This document shows, piece by piece, positions 24,180-35,015 of a stretch of 64,000 bases of DNA. The position numbers were made by a program, and so were the translations under genes. Source of the stretch: Episyrphus balteatus (lineage: Eukaryota > Arthropoda > Insecta > Diptera > Syrphidae); contig NC_079135.1 of NCBI RefSeq assembly GCF_945859705.1, positions 80,174,253 to 80,238,252 of the forward strand, written 5' to 3'. The notes under the pieces are model-generated. The model was not told the DNA's origin. It ran no database searches and saw only the letters and a list, made by a program, of their open reading frames with translations. Every line of letters starts with the position of its first letter. The stretch's first letter is position 1.

Positions 24180-25535
24180 ATTTACTTGAAAAAAATTTGA
24201 GTTAAAAAAAAAATTCATTGCAACTAAAAGTATTTTGCATTACAAAATGTTATTGCAACTTAAAAATATTTGCATCGGAAATAAAATTTTTTTTTGCAAA
24301 TAAAAATATTTTGCATTAACAAAAAAAAAACAACTAGGTATATTGCAAATAAAAAAATGCAGAACCATTGAAAAAAAAAAACAATGCAAGATTTTTGCAT
24401 TAAATATTTTTTCTTTTTTTTTGGCTATTATGGTATGAATAGCTAATGTATGGTCAAATAACCAAAATTGTTAGAAATTCGACAAATATTAAAAATAAAA
24501 GATTTGTGGCATTCGGGGACTGCCGCAGTAAAGCTATTGCATAATATTTTTTATCAACTTATTCAATTACATATAATTATTTATTAATTTATTATTAAGT
24601 AGTATTTTTTTTGTTGATATTAATTCAAGTTTTTTCTATGATTAATTCGAGCTACAATTATTATTAAAGAAACAAAAGTGGTTGTCATTAATTACATTAA
24701 AAATTAGCATTTCGCATTATGCCAATTTTCTTATATGCTAAGTATACAAAAAAATTGTACCTTCAATAAGCCTTATATTTCTTCTAAAGAATTTAACCAT
24801 AACTAAAGCCTATATGTTTTGTAAAAAGTATAAAAATGATTTCTTGAAATCACACACTTTTCATGAAAATAAGCGAAAACAAAATTGACTTTTTCTTCAC
24901 ACATTATATTGTCAATATTTTTACATGACAACCTATAATAAATTTTATATCATTGGAAAGCTTATCATTTAACCTTTAAAAATATATATCAACCATATCT
25001 GTACGGCACCTACAAAAAAAAAAGTTACAATTTTTTAAAGACAACCATGTCGGCAAACGACCTCTCATAGGTGTTGTTCTTGCTTGTCTCGATCCATGCA
25101 AGCTTCGTACAGTCGTATCTACCATATACATATGTATGTAAAGTACATACACTTTAAGAGAACCACCCAAGTGGGTGGCGTCAGGTTTTTTCGTTACGAA
25201 ATTTCTTGATTCGGTCCCCATAAAATCTATGCAATATTTAATTTACATGATTTTTTTTGTCTTTTTAAATGCAGAAATTTTTTTTATTTTCAATAATATT
25301 TGCAAAATATTTTTATTTCCCATAAATATTTTATTTTCAATGCAAATATTTTTCAGTTGAAATAAATTTTTTTTAATGCAAAATATTTTTAGTTGGAGCA
25401 AATATTTTTCAGTTGCAATGCATTTGTTTTTAATGCAAATTTTGTTCAGTTGCAGTAAATATTTTTTTAATGCATTTTTTTTTATTTGCAATAAATATTT
25501 TTTTAATTCAAATGCACTTTTTGTTTTAATTGATA
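24180..25535. mobile_element. Large inverted arrays of a TGCAAATATTTT-like unit (foldback-like)
   Basis: From 24180 to about 24415 the plus strand carries repeated pieces such as TTGCAACTTAAAAATATT and TTGCATTAACAAAA. From about 25256 to 25535 the reverse complements recur many times (TGCAAATATTTTTCAGTTG, AATGCAAAATATTTTTAG). The two arrays are inverted with respect to each other and enclose about 840 bp of different, more complex sequence (24420-25250), including GGCGTCAGG and GTACATACAC pieces. No transposase frame and no clear target duplication were found. A foldback-type element with variable subrepeats is the simplest reading. Confidence 0.55.
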
Positions 25536-26061
25536 TTTTTGCAATCCTGAAACAATAGTTCGAATATTACATTTGGTTGTCAGCCAAAATATTTAACTTG
25601 TGAAATTCAATCATTTGCACCACAGCCTAATGAGTATCCAAAACCTTGTTTTACATTTTGGTCTTCTCAAGTTTGCAATTTTTTTTATAAACTAATTACT
25701 ATCTTGGTCGTAGCACCTATAAGTTGTTAAGTTGTATCATTTAAAGGCTTATAATTTGAAAGTTTCGAAGGAAAGCAGCCTGAGGCAAGTATGGAAACAT
25801 ACGAAATTTAAAATTGACTTCATATTTATTTAATTTGTGTTCATGCTGATTCTACAAGTGTACAACATATTGACTATTATAAATTGTATCTTCAAAATCA
25901 GACATGTTTTTACAAATCGTTTCTGACTCAAAATTAACCTCATAAACAAACGACTTCAGAATGGAGTTCTTACATTTATGGATTGATGTGCCCTAATATT
26001 GTTCAATTTTGCAAATTAAATGTATTACAAACAAAATTATAACGTATTATTTAACTTTCAG
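25536..26061. other. Non-coding stretch before a candidate exon
   Basis: No gene recognised; it ends in the acceptor-like TTAACTTTCAG at 26051-26061. Confidence 0.45.
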
Positions 26062-26172
26062 GAATATAATTCGAAGACTGCTTCATGCCAAGTAATTCAG
26101 TATCACTGTTCAATGAAACCATCAACATGTGGAGATATTGAAGATTGTAGACAGCCATTTTTTTGTAAATAA
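26062..26172 (+). CDS. Candidate Cys-rich terminal exon
   Basis: An island of higher G+C in very AT-rich DNA starts immediately after TTAACTTTCAG. In phase 0 it encodes 36 residues and a stop, with five Cys at even spacing (SCQVIQYHC, TCGDIEDC, QPFFCK), as in small secreted or extracellular modules. In another phase the same island would end a protein with NIIRRLLHAK and a stop, so the reading is not certain. It could be the last exon of the gene at 14.7 kb (about 9.8 kb of intron) or of another gene. Entering in phase 1 from the donor at 16305 would give only two residues before a stop. About 1.4 kb of extremely AT-rich DNA follows, which would suit a long 3' UTR. Confidence 0.35.
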   Translation, partial: EYNSKTASCQVIQYHCSMKPSTCGDIEDCRQPFFCK

Positions 26173-28419
26173 ATCGGTACGTTCTTTTTTTTCAACTTTT
26201 AAACACTATCAATTATTTTATCAACTACCCAATTATAAATGTTTTATAGCTAAATTTTAAAAGTATTTTAAAATTTCCATCAATTTTTTTTAATTTTACA
26301 AAATTTTAATATTACTCAATTAAAAATCGTAAAATGGATTGTTATTTAAAACCTAATTTAAAATCAAAATATTGAAATCATTTTTTTTTCTCATTTCAGA
26401 CTAAACAAATAGAAACAAAATCGTTTTTTTGGAATATTTATGCTGAGGAAGTTTAGGATACTTATTCAAAAATAGAGTTAATTAAATTAATGAATTGAAC
26501 CTGAAGTAAAAAACTGCCTACAACTTAAAAAAAAAAATGAACTTTGTAAAAATTAAAACAAAAATTAAAAACAAAAAATCACACAAACAAAACAATTAAC
26601 TAACTAGAAGTTATTTCAATCTTATTGAAGAAAGTTCTCTTTATAAAACTTTAAACAAAAATATAAAAATTAAATTATTAGAAATAATGAATTAAGAAAA
26701 ATAATTAAACAATTACTAAATACAATATTATTTTTTTAAATATATGAAATCTTAATTTTAATTTTGCTTACTATTATAGTTTTTTTTTTTTTAATTTAAT
26801 GCAAATAGTTATATTATTATGAATTTAATAAAATATAATGTATATTTGTTTTTAAGATGAAAACACACAAAAAAAAGACGTATTTAGTAATTATATGATA
26901 TTTATAGAAATATATTTACCTTAATGTAAATTTTCTGTATAAAATGTACAATTTTTAAACAAATAAACAAAAATTAAAAACAAAAAAAGTAAACTTTCTA
27001 GGGATAAAAACATATATATACATAAAATATATATATATATATAAATATTTTAAAATCCAATTTATTATAAAATCATAACATTCAAACTTTTTGGTAATTG
27101 CGAAGATTCACATACAAACATAAAAAAGTTAAATTTCAAACTAAGAACTGTTTTATATATATAAAAAAAAATCATAACTAAATAATAAACTCTGTTGACT
27201 TTAAAAATGCACTTTGTCGTGGAGTAAAATCTCTCTTTTTTGAATTTTTAGCCAACACAAATTAAAATCCTGAAATTAAATAAAAATAATAAAAATAACA
27301 CACAAATATAAATGTTTTGAATGTAGTATACCGAAAGTTGAAAGGAAAATTAATCATTAACAGAAATTAATCGTTTAAAATTAAAAACAAAAAAAAAAAA
27401 AATCAAATCTAAGTTATAACATGGAGAACTATTGTTTTAGAAATTATTATGAATGGATAAATCCAAAAAGCTTAAAATGTGATATTTTGTAAAACTCGAA
27501 GAACATAAAATATTATTAAAGGTTATAATTATTAAAATATCTAAATACAAGTTGTTTTATTTCCAGAAAGGCTTACAGAACTAATATTTATTTGTATAAT
27601 TTTATTATAATAATATTCTTTTGTAAAATTTTTATTTAGTTTTACTTTTTACAAGACTGGTTCTGGTATTCTCGAATCCGGTCAGAGGATTGATTCATTA
27701 GATTGGAGTTTTCGAGATTAATCGCAAGCCTTATAACCCTAACCTAATACAAAAAAAAAAAAACAAAAACATATGAAGGGTCCAGAGGAAAAACGGCACT
27801 TGTCAGCTTTTGGTCAAAAATAAAATAATGATGATTTCTAGTAGTTTTAACTGAACACTATCCGATGGCATCCTTACTTTTAGAAAACAAATTTAAGCCT
27901 TGCTAGAAAAATAAATAAATAATTTGCCTTTAGTACTAAGTTGTATGAAGAACAAAATTTTGAATTGTGTATTTCTCGAAATGAGTTGGAATGGACCTAT
28001 TTAAACTATATCAGATTCCAATATTTCGAAAAATGTAGGAACGCAAAACCTTATTTAGCAAAAAAAAACCTTGTAAAGTTTTTTTCGAAGATTCCAAATC
28101 TGCAACCGCATAATATTGCCCAGTAAATTTAAGAGTTCTATTACCGAGAGGGTCACAAAAAGTAGAATTTAACTATTCATATCACCATATCTCTCTATTA
28201 GCTTTATTTTTAACCTTCTTTAAAGTGCAAGATTAGGGATTGTGCATTTCTGGGCCATCTAGTTATTTATCTCTCTCAAAGTGAAGACAACTTTTAAGTA
28301 ATATCTTCGGAACCCAAGATAGAATACGAGTTTTAAATTATGAGTTACAGTGGACAGGTACAAAGGTAAGGTACAAAGATTACAAATCAATTTTTTCATA
28401 TCTTTCTAAAGTCCAAGGT
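26173..28419. other. Very AT-rich stretch, possible 3' UTR then intergenic DNA
   Basis: No coding sequence recognised. There is an acceptor-like TCTCATTTCAG near 26390-26400, and many AATAAA-type hexamers lie between 26.5 and 27.6 kb. TA-dinucleotide runs occur near 27.01-27.05 kb. Confidence 0.4.
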
Positions 28420-29010
28420 TAACCCCTTGCGCCAAAAAAATTGCATTTTGAAAAATTTTCTCCAAATCCATCGAGTGACACATCAAAAGAAAGATCTTTT
28501 TAGGCTCTATTCATAATTGAAACTCAAAAGTTTTTTTGTGATCTGATTGCGTGTTATTAGTATTTTAAATATTTTGTTGCATTGTTGAACGGTCTGTAAA
28601 CGATTTAATATTCAGAAAACATGAGGTCATAGTGAACAGACCAACTGATTAAGGTCGAAAAATAACAATTTTTTTTTTGAGATTTTCGACCCTTGCCCGA
28701 AAAAAATGCGGTTTGAAAATTTTTTTTCCAAATCCATCAACTGGGGCATCAAAAGAAAGGTCTTTTTAGGCTCTATTCATAATTGAAACTCAAAAGTTCC
28801 TTTGAGATTTTGTTGATAAGTTATTCGCATTTTAAATATTTTTTGTATTAATTTCGGACGCAAGTCTCGAAAGTAAAGAAAAGGCCTATCCACCTACATT
28901 TTTTTATTTTTAAAAATGACCTAGCCCAAAAATGCGTTTAAAAAAAATTCCTCCAAATCTATTTTGGTAGCTGATATTAGATTTTAAGACATGCGTTTAT
29001 AGTGAACATA
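28420..29010. repeat. Tandem modules of a dispersed repeat
   Basis: Two modules about 260 bp apart (28421-28570 and 28680-28830) share CCAAATCCATC, then CATCAAAAGAAAG, then CTTTTTAGGCTCTATTC. A third, more decayed one is near 28920-28970. The same modules occur inverted at 43.6-44.05 kb inside a Tc1-like element, so these are probably pieces of the same family. Confidence 0.6.
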
Positions 29011-29260
29011 AAGGTTCAAAAGTTTTAAATATCAAAAATACCTACCCTTTGCTGAAAAATTTTCATTCATTAAAAAAAAATTGTAAAAAATATGCTTAAA
29101 CGATTTATAATTCAAAATTATTTTATATTTATTTCAGACCAAGTTGCATAACTTGATGGAACCAACTGTATCTTTATATTCGAGTCCAACTAAATTTTAG
29201 GTTGGTTTATCTTTCCATTAAGAAGTGTCCTTTATAAAAATATCGTAGATGTAAATAAAA
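29011..29260. other. Downstream flank of the odorant receptor gene
   Basis: AT-rich flank lying 3' of the receptor gene. No second receptor gene was seen beside it. Confidence 0.5.
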
Positions 29261-30528
29261 TTAATTTGTTGAAACAATTCCTCCAGACATTTGAGTGAGC
29301 ACAGTAAACATAGAAAATGAGAACCGGAGAATCTGCAAATTTTAAAAAAGACACTAATATAAAAATGTTGCAAAGTTGAAAAAAAAAAATCTCACCGCAA
29401 TAAATGTTTGTAAATTAATTCTTACAAGACCACCAGCATTTAAAATATTTTCAATCTGAGATCTTTGCATAAAAATTATAAGAGTTTTTTGAAACTTCAA
29501 TGTCTGATCCATCCAGTTGCAATTGTAAATGGCTGTTGTCAAACGATCACTTTCCTCCAGAAGTGAATTTCCGAAATAGCATACCGGAAATGATACAGAC
29601 AAGATCGTCAACATGTCGATAACAGTCATGATCAGTTGACCAATGGAATCATGATTGAACTTTAGATAAGAGAAAACCGTCAAACACAATACAGCTCCAG
29701 TAATGATAAGTTGAACGAGTACAGTTTGTGAGATCGTTGGTTTAATAATGTCAAATAAGCTATAAGGAAAAATGTAATAAATATTTGATCTTGAGAACAT
29801 GAAAAAAAGTTCAACCTTATGATATTTCGATGGTCGTTTATACACAACTTAAGTTCTGTATAGTTATCATCTTGAGTCTTCCTTTTATCTTTACCAATTC
29901 GTGCCACCCTCATGCAAAGAACACGAATTTGTCCATTCAACAGATTGATGCTTACTGGTGAAAATACATCATTTGCTGTATTCTGAATTATTTGAATCAT
30001 AATTGGAAAGAATTGAAATCCAAATGCAAGGAAATAATTATAAACTTTTAGATTCCACGTTAACCAGCCTTCAAATACAAGACTTCCTTTCAAAAATCTC
30101 GACAAACAGTATGGTAGTACAGAAAAGGAAAATATTATTTCAATTATCACTGTCATGTAACTACATTGTTTGATAATCTTTTTCAAATATTTAAATTCAT
30201 CTTTATTAACACAAGCTCGTTTGTCAAGTTGGCTAAGATAGTTCTTAGCCATTTCTAACTTAGACAATCTCAAGAAAATCATAAATTGTTTAACTGTCAC
30301 AGTACAGAAATAAAGACTGACTTGTAATGTTTTAATTAACGATGCGATATCAACAAGAAAAAATACATTAATTAGCGATGAAATTGGTGAAAAAATATTT
30401 GCAACAAAGTTAACTGATATTCCATAAATAATGTAAAGCCATTTTAGGGTTTTTGGTGGATATACACCAGTAATACGCCAAATGCGCCACATATGAGTAA
30501 AGCACTGATGGGTATTTAGTTCGAACAT
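29261..30528 (-). CDS. Insect odorant receptor (7tm_6 family), three exons, intact
   Basis: Exons are 30528-29816, 29759-29396 and 29332-29261, joined across introns of 56 and 63 bp with GT...AG borders. Removal restores one frame of 382 residues, the usual size for this family. These receptors sit in olfactory neuron membranes with an intracellular N terminus and form ligand-gated cation channels with the co-receptor Orco. Visible features: an N-terminal WRIWRITGVYPPK motif, several hydrophobic segments, the family block after TM4 (NGQIRVLCMRVARIG ... ELKLCINDHRNII, then SLFDIIKPTISQTVLVQ after the first splice), SNWxD-like CNWMDQTLKFQKTLIIFMQ, and the C-terminal LRFSFSMFTVLTQM. The IxDHxxI block resembles the Or33/Or42/Or59 group from memory, but I do not assign an orthologue. 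No stop or frameshift is present, so it is probably functional. Confidence 0.92.
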
Positions 30529-31377
30529 ACTCGTTGTTGGTTTTAAACTAAACTGGATATCAAACTATTGACAAATTTCCAAATTTGATGGAGACAAAAC
30601 AACAAACATAGTTATTGTTTATTCATTGTGTTTTACTCGTGAACTTTTAATGTGTCTATAGCAATTAAAGCCCTTGAAATATTAATATCGGATCCCTTAG
30701 GCCGAGATCTGAATAATTATACAAATTTATGAACACTCTAAAAATAGTAATTTTGTAGCTGCTGTTTACATCTAGAGTTTGTGTCTTCTTTGTTTTTTTT
30801 TTTTATAGTAAGAAGTTCATTCACATTATCCTCTAAAGTTAAAGAATGGAAAGGATACAAAAATGGCATCTTGTCGTCTGCAGAAGAAAAGGGGCAAAAT
30901 AAAATTCACAACTAGGTCACACAAACTTGCTCTTATAGTAAAAGTTGTTTTGAAGGCTAAAGCTTATCATTAAAAATTTACCAACATTTTCCAATTTTTT
31001 TTAAACCCCTTCTTTTTAAATTTTTCTATCAAGGATATTAAAACTATTTTGTACAAAGAAAAAATCGTTGAAATTAGTTTAATCTTTTTTGAGAAATCTT
31101 GTATGAGATTTAGGAAAAGTGACAGAGCATCCGTTTTTATATTTATAGTTTGAAATAATGTAAATTTAGCTCATTCACATTAACTGGAGAACTTACGTTA
31201 TTTAACCCCCCGAAAACCGTATTAAGCACAAAATTAGAGTTGTCAGACCTTTTAATTCGATATTAAAACGAGCATGGGTACAAAACTGCGTACTTATGTT
31301 TTGGTTATACCTCTACTCCCAAAATTTGCTCGGCCTACTAGCAAAAAACTAGCTTTTTTCTCACTTTTGACTAGTAC
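30529..31377. other. Upstream flank of the odorant receptor gene
   Basis: No other gene recognised. The receptor promoter should lie in the first few hundred bases upstream of 30528 on the minus strand, but I can pick out no defined element. Confidence 0.45.
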
Positions 31378-31560
31378 TGTAACGAAGCGTTACATATTCT
31401 CTCCATAACCCCCACCCCCGGACTATACACACCAGTCAATCATACCGCCCGGACTATTTACCTGTCCTATTACCACTATTACCTTTTGCAACTGTACGCC
31501 CGGACTATAAAATCCAAGAAACCGTACCGCCCGGACTATAAGCGTACCTACCAACCATCA
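31378..31560. repeat. Short palindrome and four dispersed CCCGGACTATA motifs
   Basis: TGTAACGAAGCGTTACA (31379-31395) is a perfect 7-bp inverted repeat around AAG. It is followed by four copies of CCCGGACTAT(A/T) near 31416, 31448, 31499 and 31532, in unusually C-rich DNA. This may be the start of a long terminal repeat or another repeat unit, but its partner end was not found. Confidence 0.6.
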
Positions 31561-31989
31561 CCACACCATCAACAGCTACAACAACAATTATATATTAAAG
31601 ATTAATTATAATGTGTAATTTTGTACCAGAATTATTGTTTAGTTTTTACGATTCACATTTAGTCTAAGCAAAAATATATGTAAGTAGAGGTGAAATTTGC
31701 ACTGAAAATCGAGAATCGTCAACCTTCGAAAAATAAAGAAGTAGTTCTCCCGCCGCTACTAAAGTTGAATAGCAACTTGGTTATGGTGCCAGCGCCAGGT
31801 TCAATTTTAACTAATTGTTCCGACTTTTTGAAGCAAAAGTTTATTTAGTTTTTATATAATATAACTCTTTCACCCTCGCTAGGAGGCTGTGCACTAGGGA
31901 CGTAATTAATTCCCACTCACTTTGAGACTGGGCTTACTCCGAGAGTTATTAGATAGCGCTCTATTCACCCTCGCTAGGAGGTGTGCACC

Positions 31990-32428
31990 CATGGTATAAA
32001 AAGACAAGGTATGATCATTAGAGCCGCCATCTTACAAAATGGGGTAATAAGGTTTTGACGTTTGGCATTTGGCAAAGTCAAAAGCAACAACAATTTCCAA
32101 GACAAATTTGTTTACAACAACAATTTCAATGGGCTGGGCCATAAACAAAAAATACCAAGACTGGAAACTCGGCGGTCAACTGACGTTTGTCTACAAGCTG
32201 CGAGGTGCGGTGAATGTCGTGAACCTATCGTTGTGTTCGTGTCCGATGTGTGGTGAATGTCGTGAATCTATAAATGTGTGCGTGTTAACGTCATTTACCA
32301 CCGTGGTGGCTTTCACATATATTCACAGACAACACTGTACACAACAGGGTTTTGGGGGGAAAGACGTACGAAAGTTTCCAGTCTTGGTATTTTTTGTTTA
32401 TGATCATACCTTCTCTTTTTATACCATG
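31990..32428. mobile_element. 439-bp inverted-repeat element flanked by a 9-bp direct repeat
   Basis: The ends CATGGTATAAAAAGAC and the inverse of CATGGTATAAAAAGAG continue as a 29-bp near-perfect inverted repeat up to GGTATGATCAT. GTGTGCACC lies directly on both sides (31981-31989 and 32429-32437). The right half contains the whole 263-bp MITE unit that also occurs at 32672-32934. The left part (32019-32139) is unique in this window. No coding capacity. Confidence 0.7.
32140..32402 (+). mobile_element. 263-bp MITE unit, copy 1 (within a larger element)
   Basis: It starts CATAAACAAAAAATACCAAG and ends with its inverse; the terminal inverted repeat is 29 bp. It is nearly identical in inverse orientation to the copy at 32672-32934 over its full length, sharing GGTGAATGTCGTGAA and GACGTACGAAAG. 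It has no target duplication of its own, because its right end runs straight into the inverted repeat of the enclosing element. Confidence 0.85.
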
Positions 32429-32671
32429 GTGTGCACCAGAATATTCCCTCTCATCTTGGGTCTAGGCTAATTCCCACTCAACCTGAGAACGGGCTTTTCT
32501 AATCAGAGCATGTTAGGGTATAACATAGTATAATAAATAAAGAAATAAATAATTTAATAGTTAAAAGAAATTAGTTAGTCTATTGAATAAAAATAAAGAA
32601 CATTAATAATTGGAAAGAATTCGGTGTTTTTACTCTAACTGAGTTTTAAGATTGCTTTTCTCAGGACGAAC

Positions 32672-32934
32672 CATAAACAAAAAATACCAAGACTGGAAAC
32701 TTTCGTACGTCTTTCCCCCCAAAACCCTTTTGTGTACAGTGTTGTCTGTGAATATATGTGAAAGCCACCACGTTGGTAAATGACGTTAACACGCACACAT
32801 TTATAGATTCACGACATTCACCACACATCGGACACGAACACAACGATAAGTTCACGACATTCACCACACCTCGCAGCTTGTAGGCAAACGTCAGTTGACC
32901 GCCGAGTTTCCAGTCTTGGTATTTTTTGTTTATG
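32672..32934 (-). mobile_element. 263-bp MITE unit, copy 2, with 8-bp target duplication
   Basis: The same 29-bp terminal inverted repeats as copy 1 enclose the inverse sequence. GGACGAAC is duplicated at 32664-32671 and 32935-32942. An 8-bp duplication with ends in CA...TG points to hAT- or P-type transposition in trans. The two copies differ at only a few positions, so they separated recently. Frames read inside the two copies are antisense or sense versions of the same non-coding sequence. Confidence 0.85.
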
Positions 32935-33003
32935 GGACGAACCTTGGATTCCGGCGAGCTTACCTCAGCCTTTGAAAATTAAGCATCATGGAGAGTTTCG
33001 GAG

Positions 33004-33904
33004 TAGAGCTGGGCAAATCGTTCATTTCAAAAGATCGAATCGTTCAAAGATTGATTTCATCAAAGATTCGGTCATTTAATCGAAACCATTTCTTTTTCAC
33101 TCATTTCGTTCTGACAAATGAGAGAAGAAACAAGAAATCGCGTCGTATAACTTGAAATAATAACATTTCAATGCAACCATATAAAACAATTTTTCGTTTA
33201 TATTTTCTATGAGAATTTTAAAAAACTAATTATCTCCGCTTTTTTTTGAAAATATATTTTTGGAAAATTTTAAATGTAAATTTGATTATTAGTAAGGCAT
33301 TATGTCTCCGTCAAGTTCAAAACGTGGAAATAGATACATCAAAAATAAAAAGAAGTCAAGGTCAGATATTCGATAGAAATTCCCAATCGAATCCGATTCA
33401 ATTCAAACTCTGAACCTGCTTATATAAACTTGTATCAGTTGTATGCATGGAATCGAAATGATGATTGAGAATGAATGGAATGAACGAAATCCGAGTTCTG
33501 AGAGATTTTTTAGATGATTTTTGATTGTGAACGATTTGGATGAACAAAACGTTCTTTTCCACTTCGTGGTTTTTGATTGTAAACGATTTGGATGAACGAA
33601 ACGTTCTTTTCCACTTCGTGGTTTTTGATTGTGAACGATTTGGATGAACGAAACGTTCTTTTCCATTTCGTGGTTTTTGATTGTGAACGATTTGGATGAA
33701 CGAAACGTTCTTTTCCACTTCGTGGTTTTTGATTGTAAACGATTTGGATGAACGAAACGTTCTTTTCTACTTCGTACTTTCTTATTTTATGAACGTGATT
33801 GATATAAGAGGATTGATTGATTTGGTTTATAGTGATTGCAATCACTCAGAATTTTCGGTGAACGGGTCAAAAAGACCGAATCAATCACGATTGACACAGC
33901 TCTA
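33004..33904. mobile_element. Non-autonomous hAT-like element with perfect 8-bp target duplication
   Basis: TTTCGGAG is duplicated exactly at 32996-33003 and 33905-33912. The termini TAGAGCTGGGCAAATCGT and the inverse of TAGAGCTGTGTCAATCGT form an 18-bp imperfect inverted repeat. An 8-bp duplication with TAGAGCTG-type ends is characteristic of the hAT superfamily. The 901-bp element has no transposase frame; much of it is the 52-bp tandem array at 33521-33780. It sits only about 60 bp from MITE copy 2, as part of a dense insertion nest. Confidence 0.85.
33521..33780. repeat. 52-bp minisatellite, five units, inside the hAT-like element
   Basis: Units start at 33521, 33573, 33625, 33677 and 33729, each beginning TTGATTGT(A/G)AACGATTTGG and containing CGAAACGTTCTTTTCC. 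They differ by a few bases. Because 52 is not a multiple of 3, the same peptide recurs in successive frames on the minus strand, which creates false overlapping frames. Confidence 0.95.
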
Positions 33905-33912
33905 TTTCGGAG

Positions 33913-34761
33913 TTAGATAACTTCTACAATATGATGGTTACAATAACGATTGTGGACACATTTTATAGATAATTATAAGTACTATAATTCATTCTTAGAG
34001 AATTACCCAGACAAATCAAAAGTTGGTCAGATATATGAAAAAATGTCATTTTGCCCCAACCTTGCGACACAAACCCGCACTTTAACCAACTATAAAATTT
34101 TATTTAATAAACTCAAGGAATTGTTTTGTATATCATTTTTTAGATAATTTTATTGTTAATAAGTCTTACCTTTGTCATTTTTTGTTAAAATGAATAACAA
34201 TGGAGCTATTCAATAAAAACGATACCAATCTCTTTTCCAAGATGGCGGCTGTTCCCAAGTCCCAACCTCCAATCATCCCAACAAATTTACTTTTATGATA
34301 AGGACAACCTCCCGAACACATTCAATGAAAAAAATTTTGTCCCGCGAAAAATGCGATTTAATTTACTAATTTCCCTGGGCTAAATAGAAATTTAAGATAA
34401 AGATACTTTGAACTACAAGAGCAAGTACGTGTGACCCAGTAGTGCATTTTATTTTAATACGCTTTTATTAGCTTCTTGTAACTAAGTAAGAATAATGTAA
34501 TAAAATCTTGGAACTAAATTTTAACCCACTTTCAATTATCGTATTAAACTGAAACTTTGTACAAAGTAAATATATGTAGTTCGGACGGCAACACAATATT
34601 TGAGTGGTCCGGACCCAGGGGTGGGGAATTGGGGGAGTCAAAGCACAGCAAATCAATTTTAGCCTTGCAGGTACGAGCGAAAAAGAGGGGCTTTGGAGGC
34701 TAATACAACCCAAGTCGAATTGAATCTACTTTCATTGTAGTACATATAGTAGATATATGTA
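33913..34761. other. Non-coding stretch
   Basis: No gene recognised. The frame at 33950-34147 has a somewhat protein-like middle (VGQIYEKMSFCPNLATQTR), but no start context, splice sites or family match. Confidence 0.45.
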
Positions 34762-35013
34762 CATAGTTAAAAAAAAACAACTAAACATACGCTTTTATCA
34801 CGCACTAAAAACTATAAAATAATTTAATTGACTTATATTAAATGGTAAGATCATAAAGCGTAGAGCGGAGTTTTGTTGCTTGTACTTTCATAAAATTTTA
34901 AACAAAGTGCTCAACGCTTTTTGATCTTAACCATTTCCTATAAGTCAATTAAATTATTTTATAGTTTTTAGTGCGTGATAAAAGCGTAGTTTTAGTTTTT
35001 TTTTTAAACTATG
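34762..35013. mobile_element. 252-bp palindromic MITE with TA target site
   Basis: Arms of about 100 bp (34762-34860 and 34913-35013) are near-perfect reverse complements, e.g. GCTTTTATCACGCACTAAAA against its inverse at 34970-34990. The ends CATAGTTAAAA / TTTTAAACTATG are flanked by TA on both sides, consistent with Tc1/mariner-type insertion. The unpaired centre is about 50 bp. No coding capacity. Confidence 0.85.
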
Positions 35014-35015
35014 TA

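Larger units (their letters stand above)
31866..32500. repeat. Duplicated module, second copy split by an insertion
   Basis: TTCACCCTCGCTAGGAGG followed by a TGTGCAC and, further on, AATTCCCACTCA ... GGGCTT occurs intact at about 31868-31930. It recurs at 31963-31989 continuing at 32438-32500. The second copy is interrupted exactly by the element at 31990-32428. The parent sequence could be part of an old LTR element. Confidence 0.6.

Noticed and set aside
31378..31800. Possible solo LTR beginning TGTAACGAAGCGTTACA, with TGGTGCCAGCGCCAGG as primer site
   Set aside because: No matching 3' end with a clean 5-bp duplication was found, and the putative primer site matches no tRNA I can recall.
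32062..32867. Frames of 64-133 codons sharing CSCPMCGECRES
   Set aside because: They lie inside the two inverted copies of the 263-bp MITE unit; the Cys-rich look comes from the repeated GTCGTGAA/GGTGAATG words.
33398..33845. Overlapping minus-strand frames rich in KNVSFIQIVHNQK-like repeats
   Set aside because: Products of the 52-bp tandem repeat read in successive frames; not a gene.
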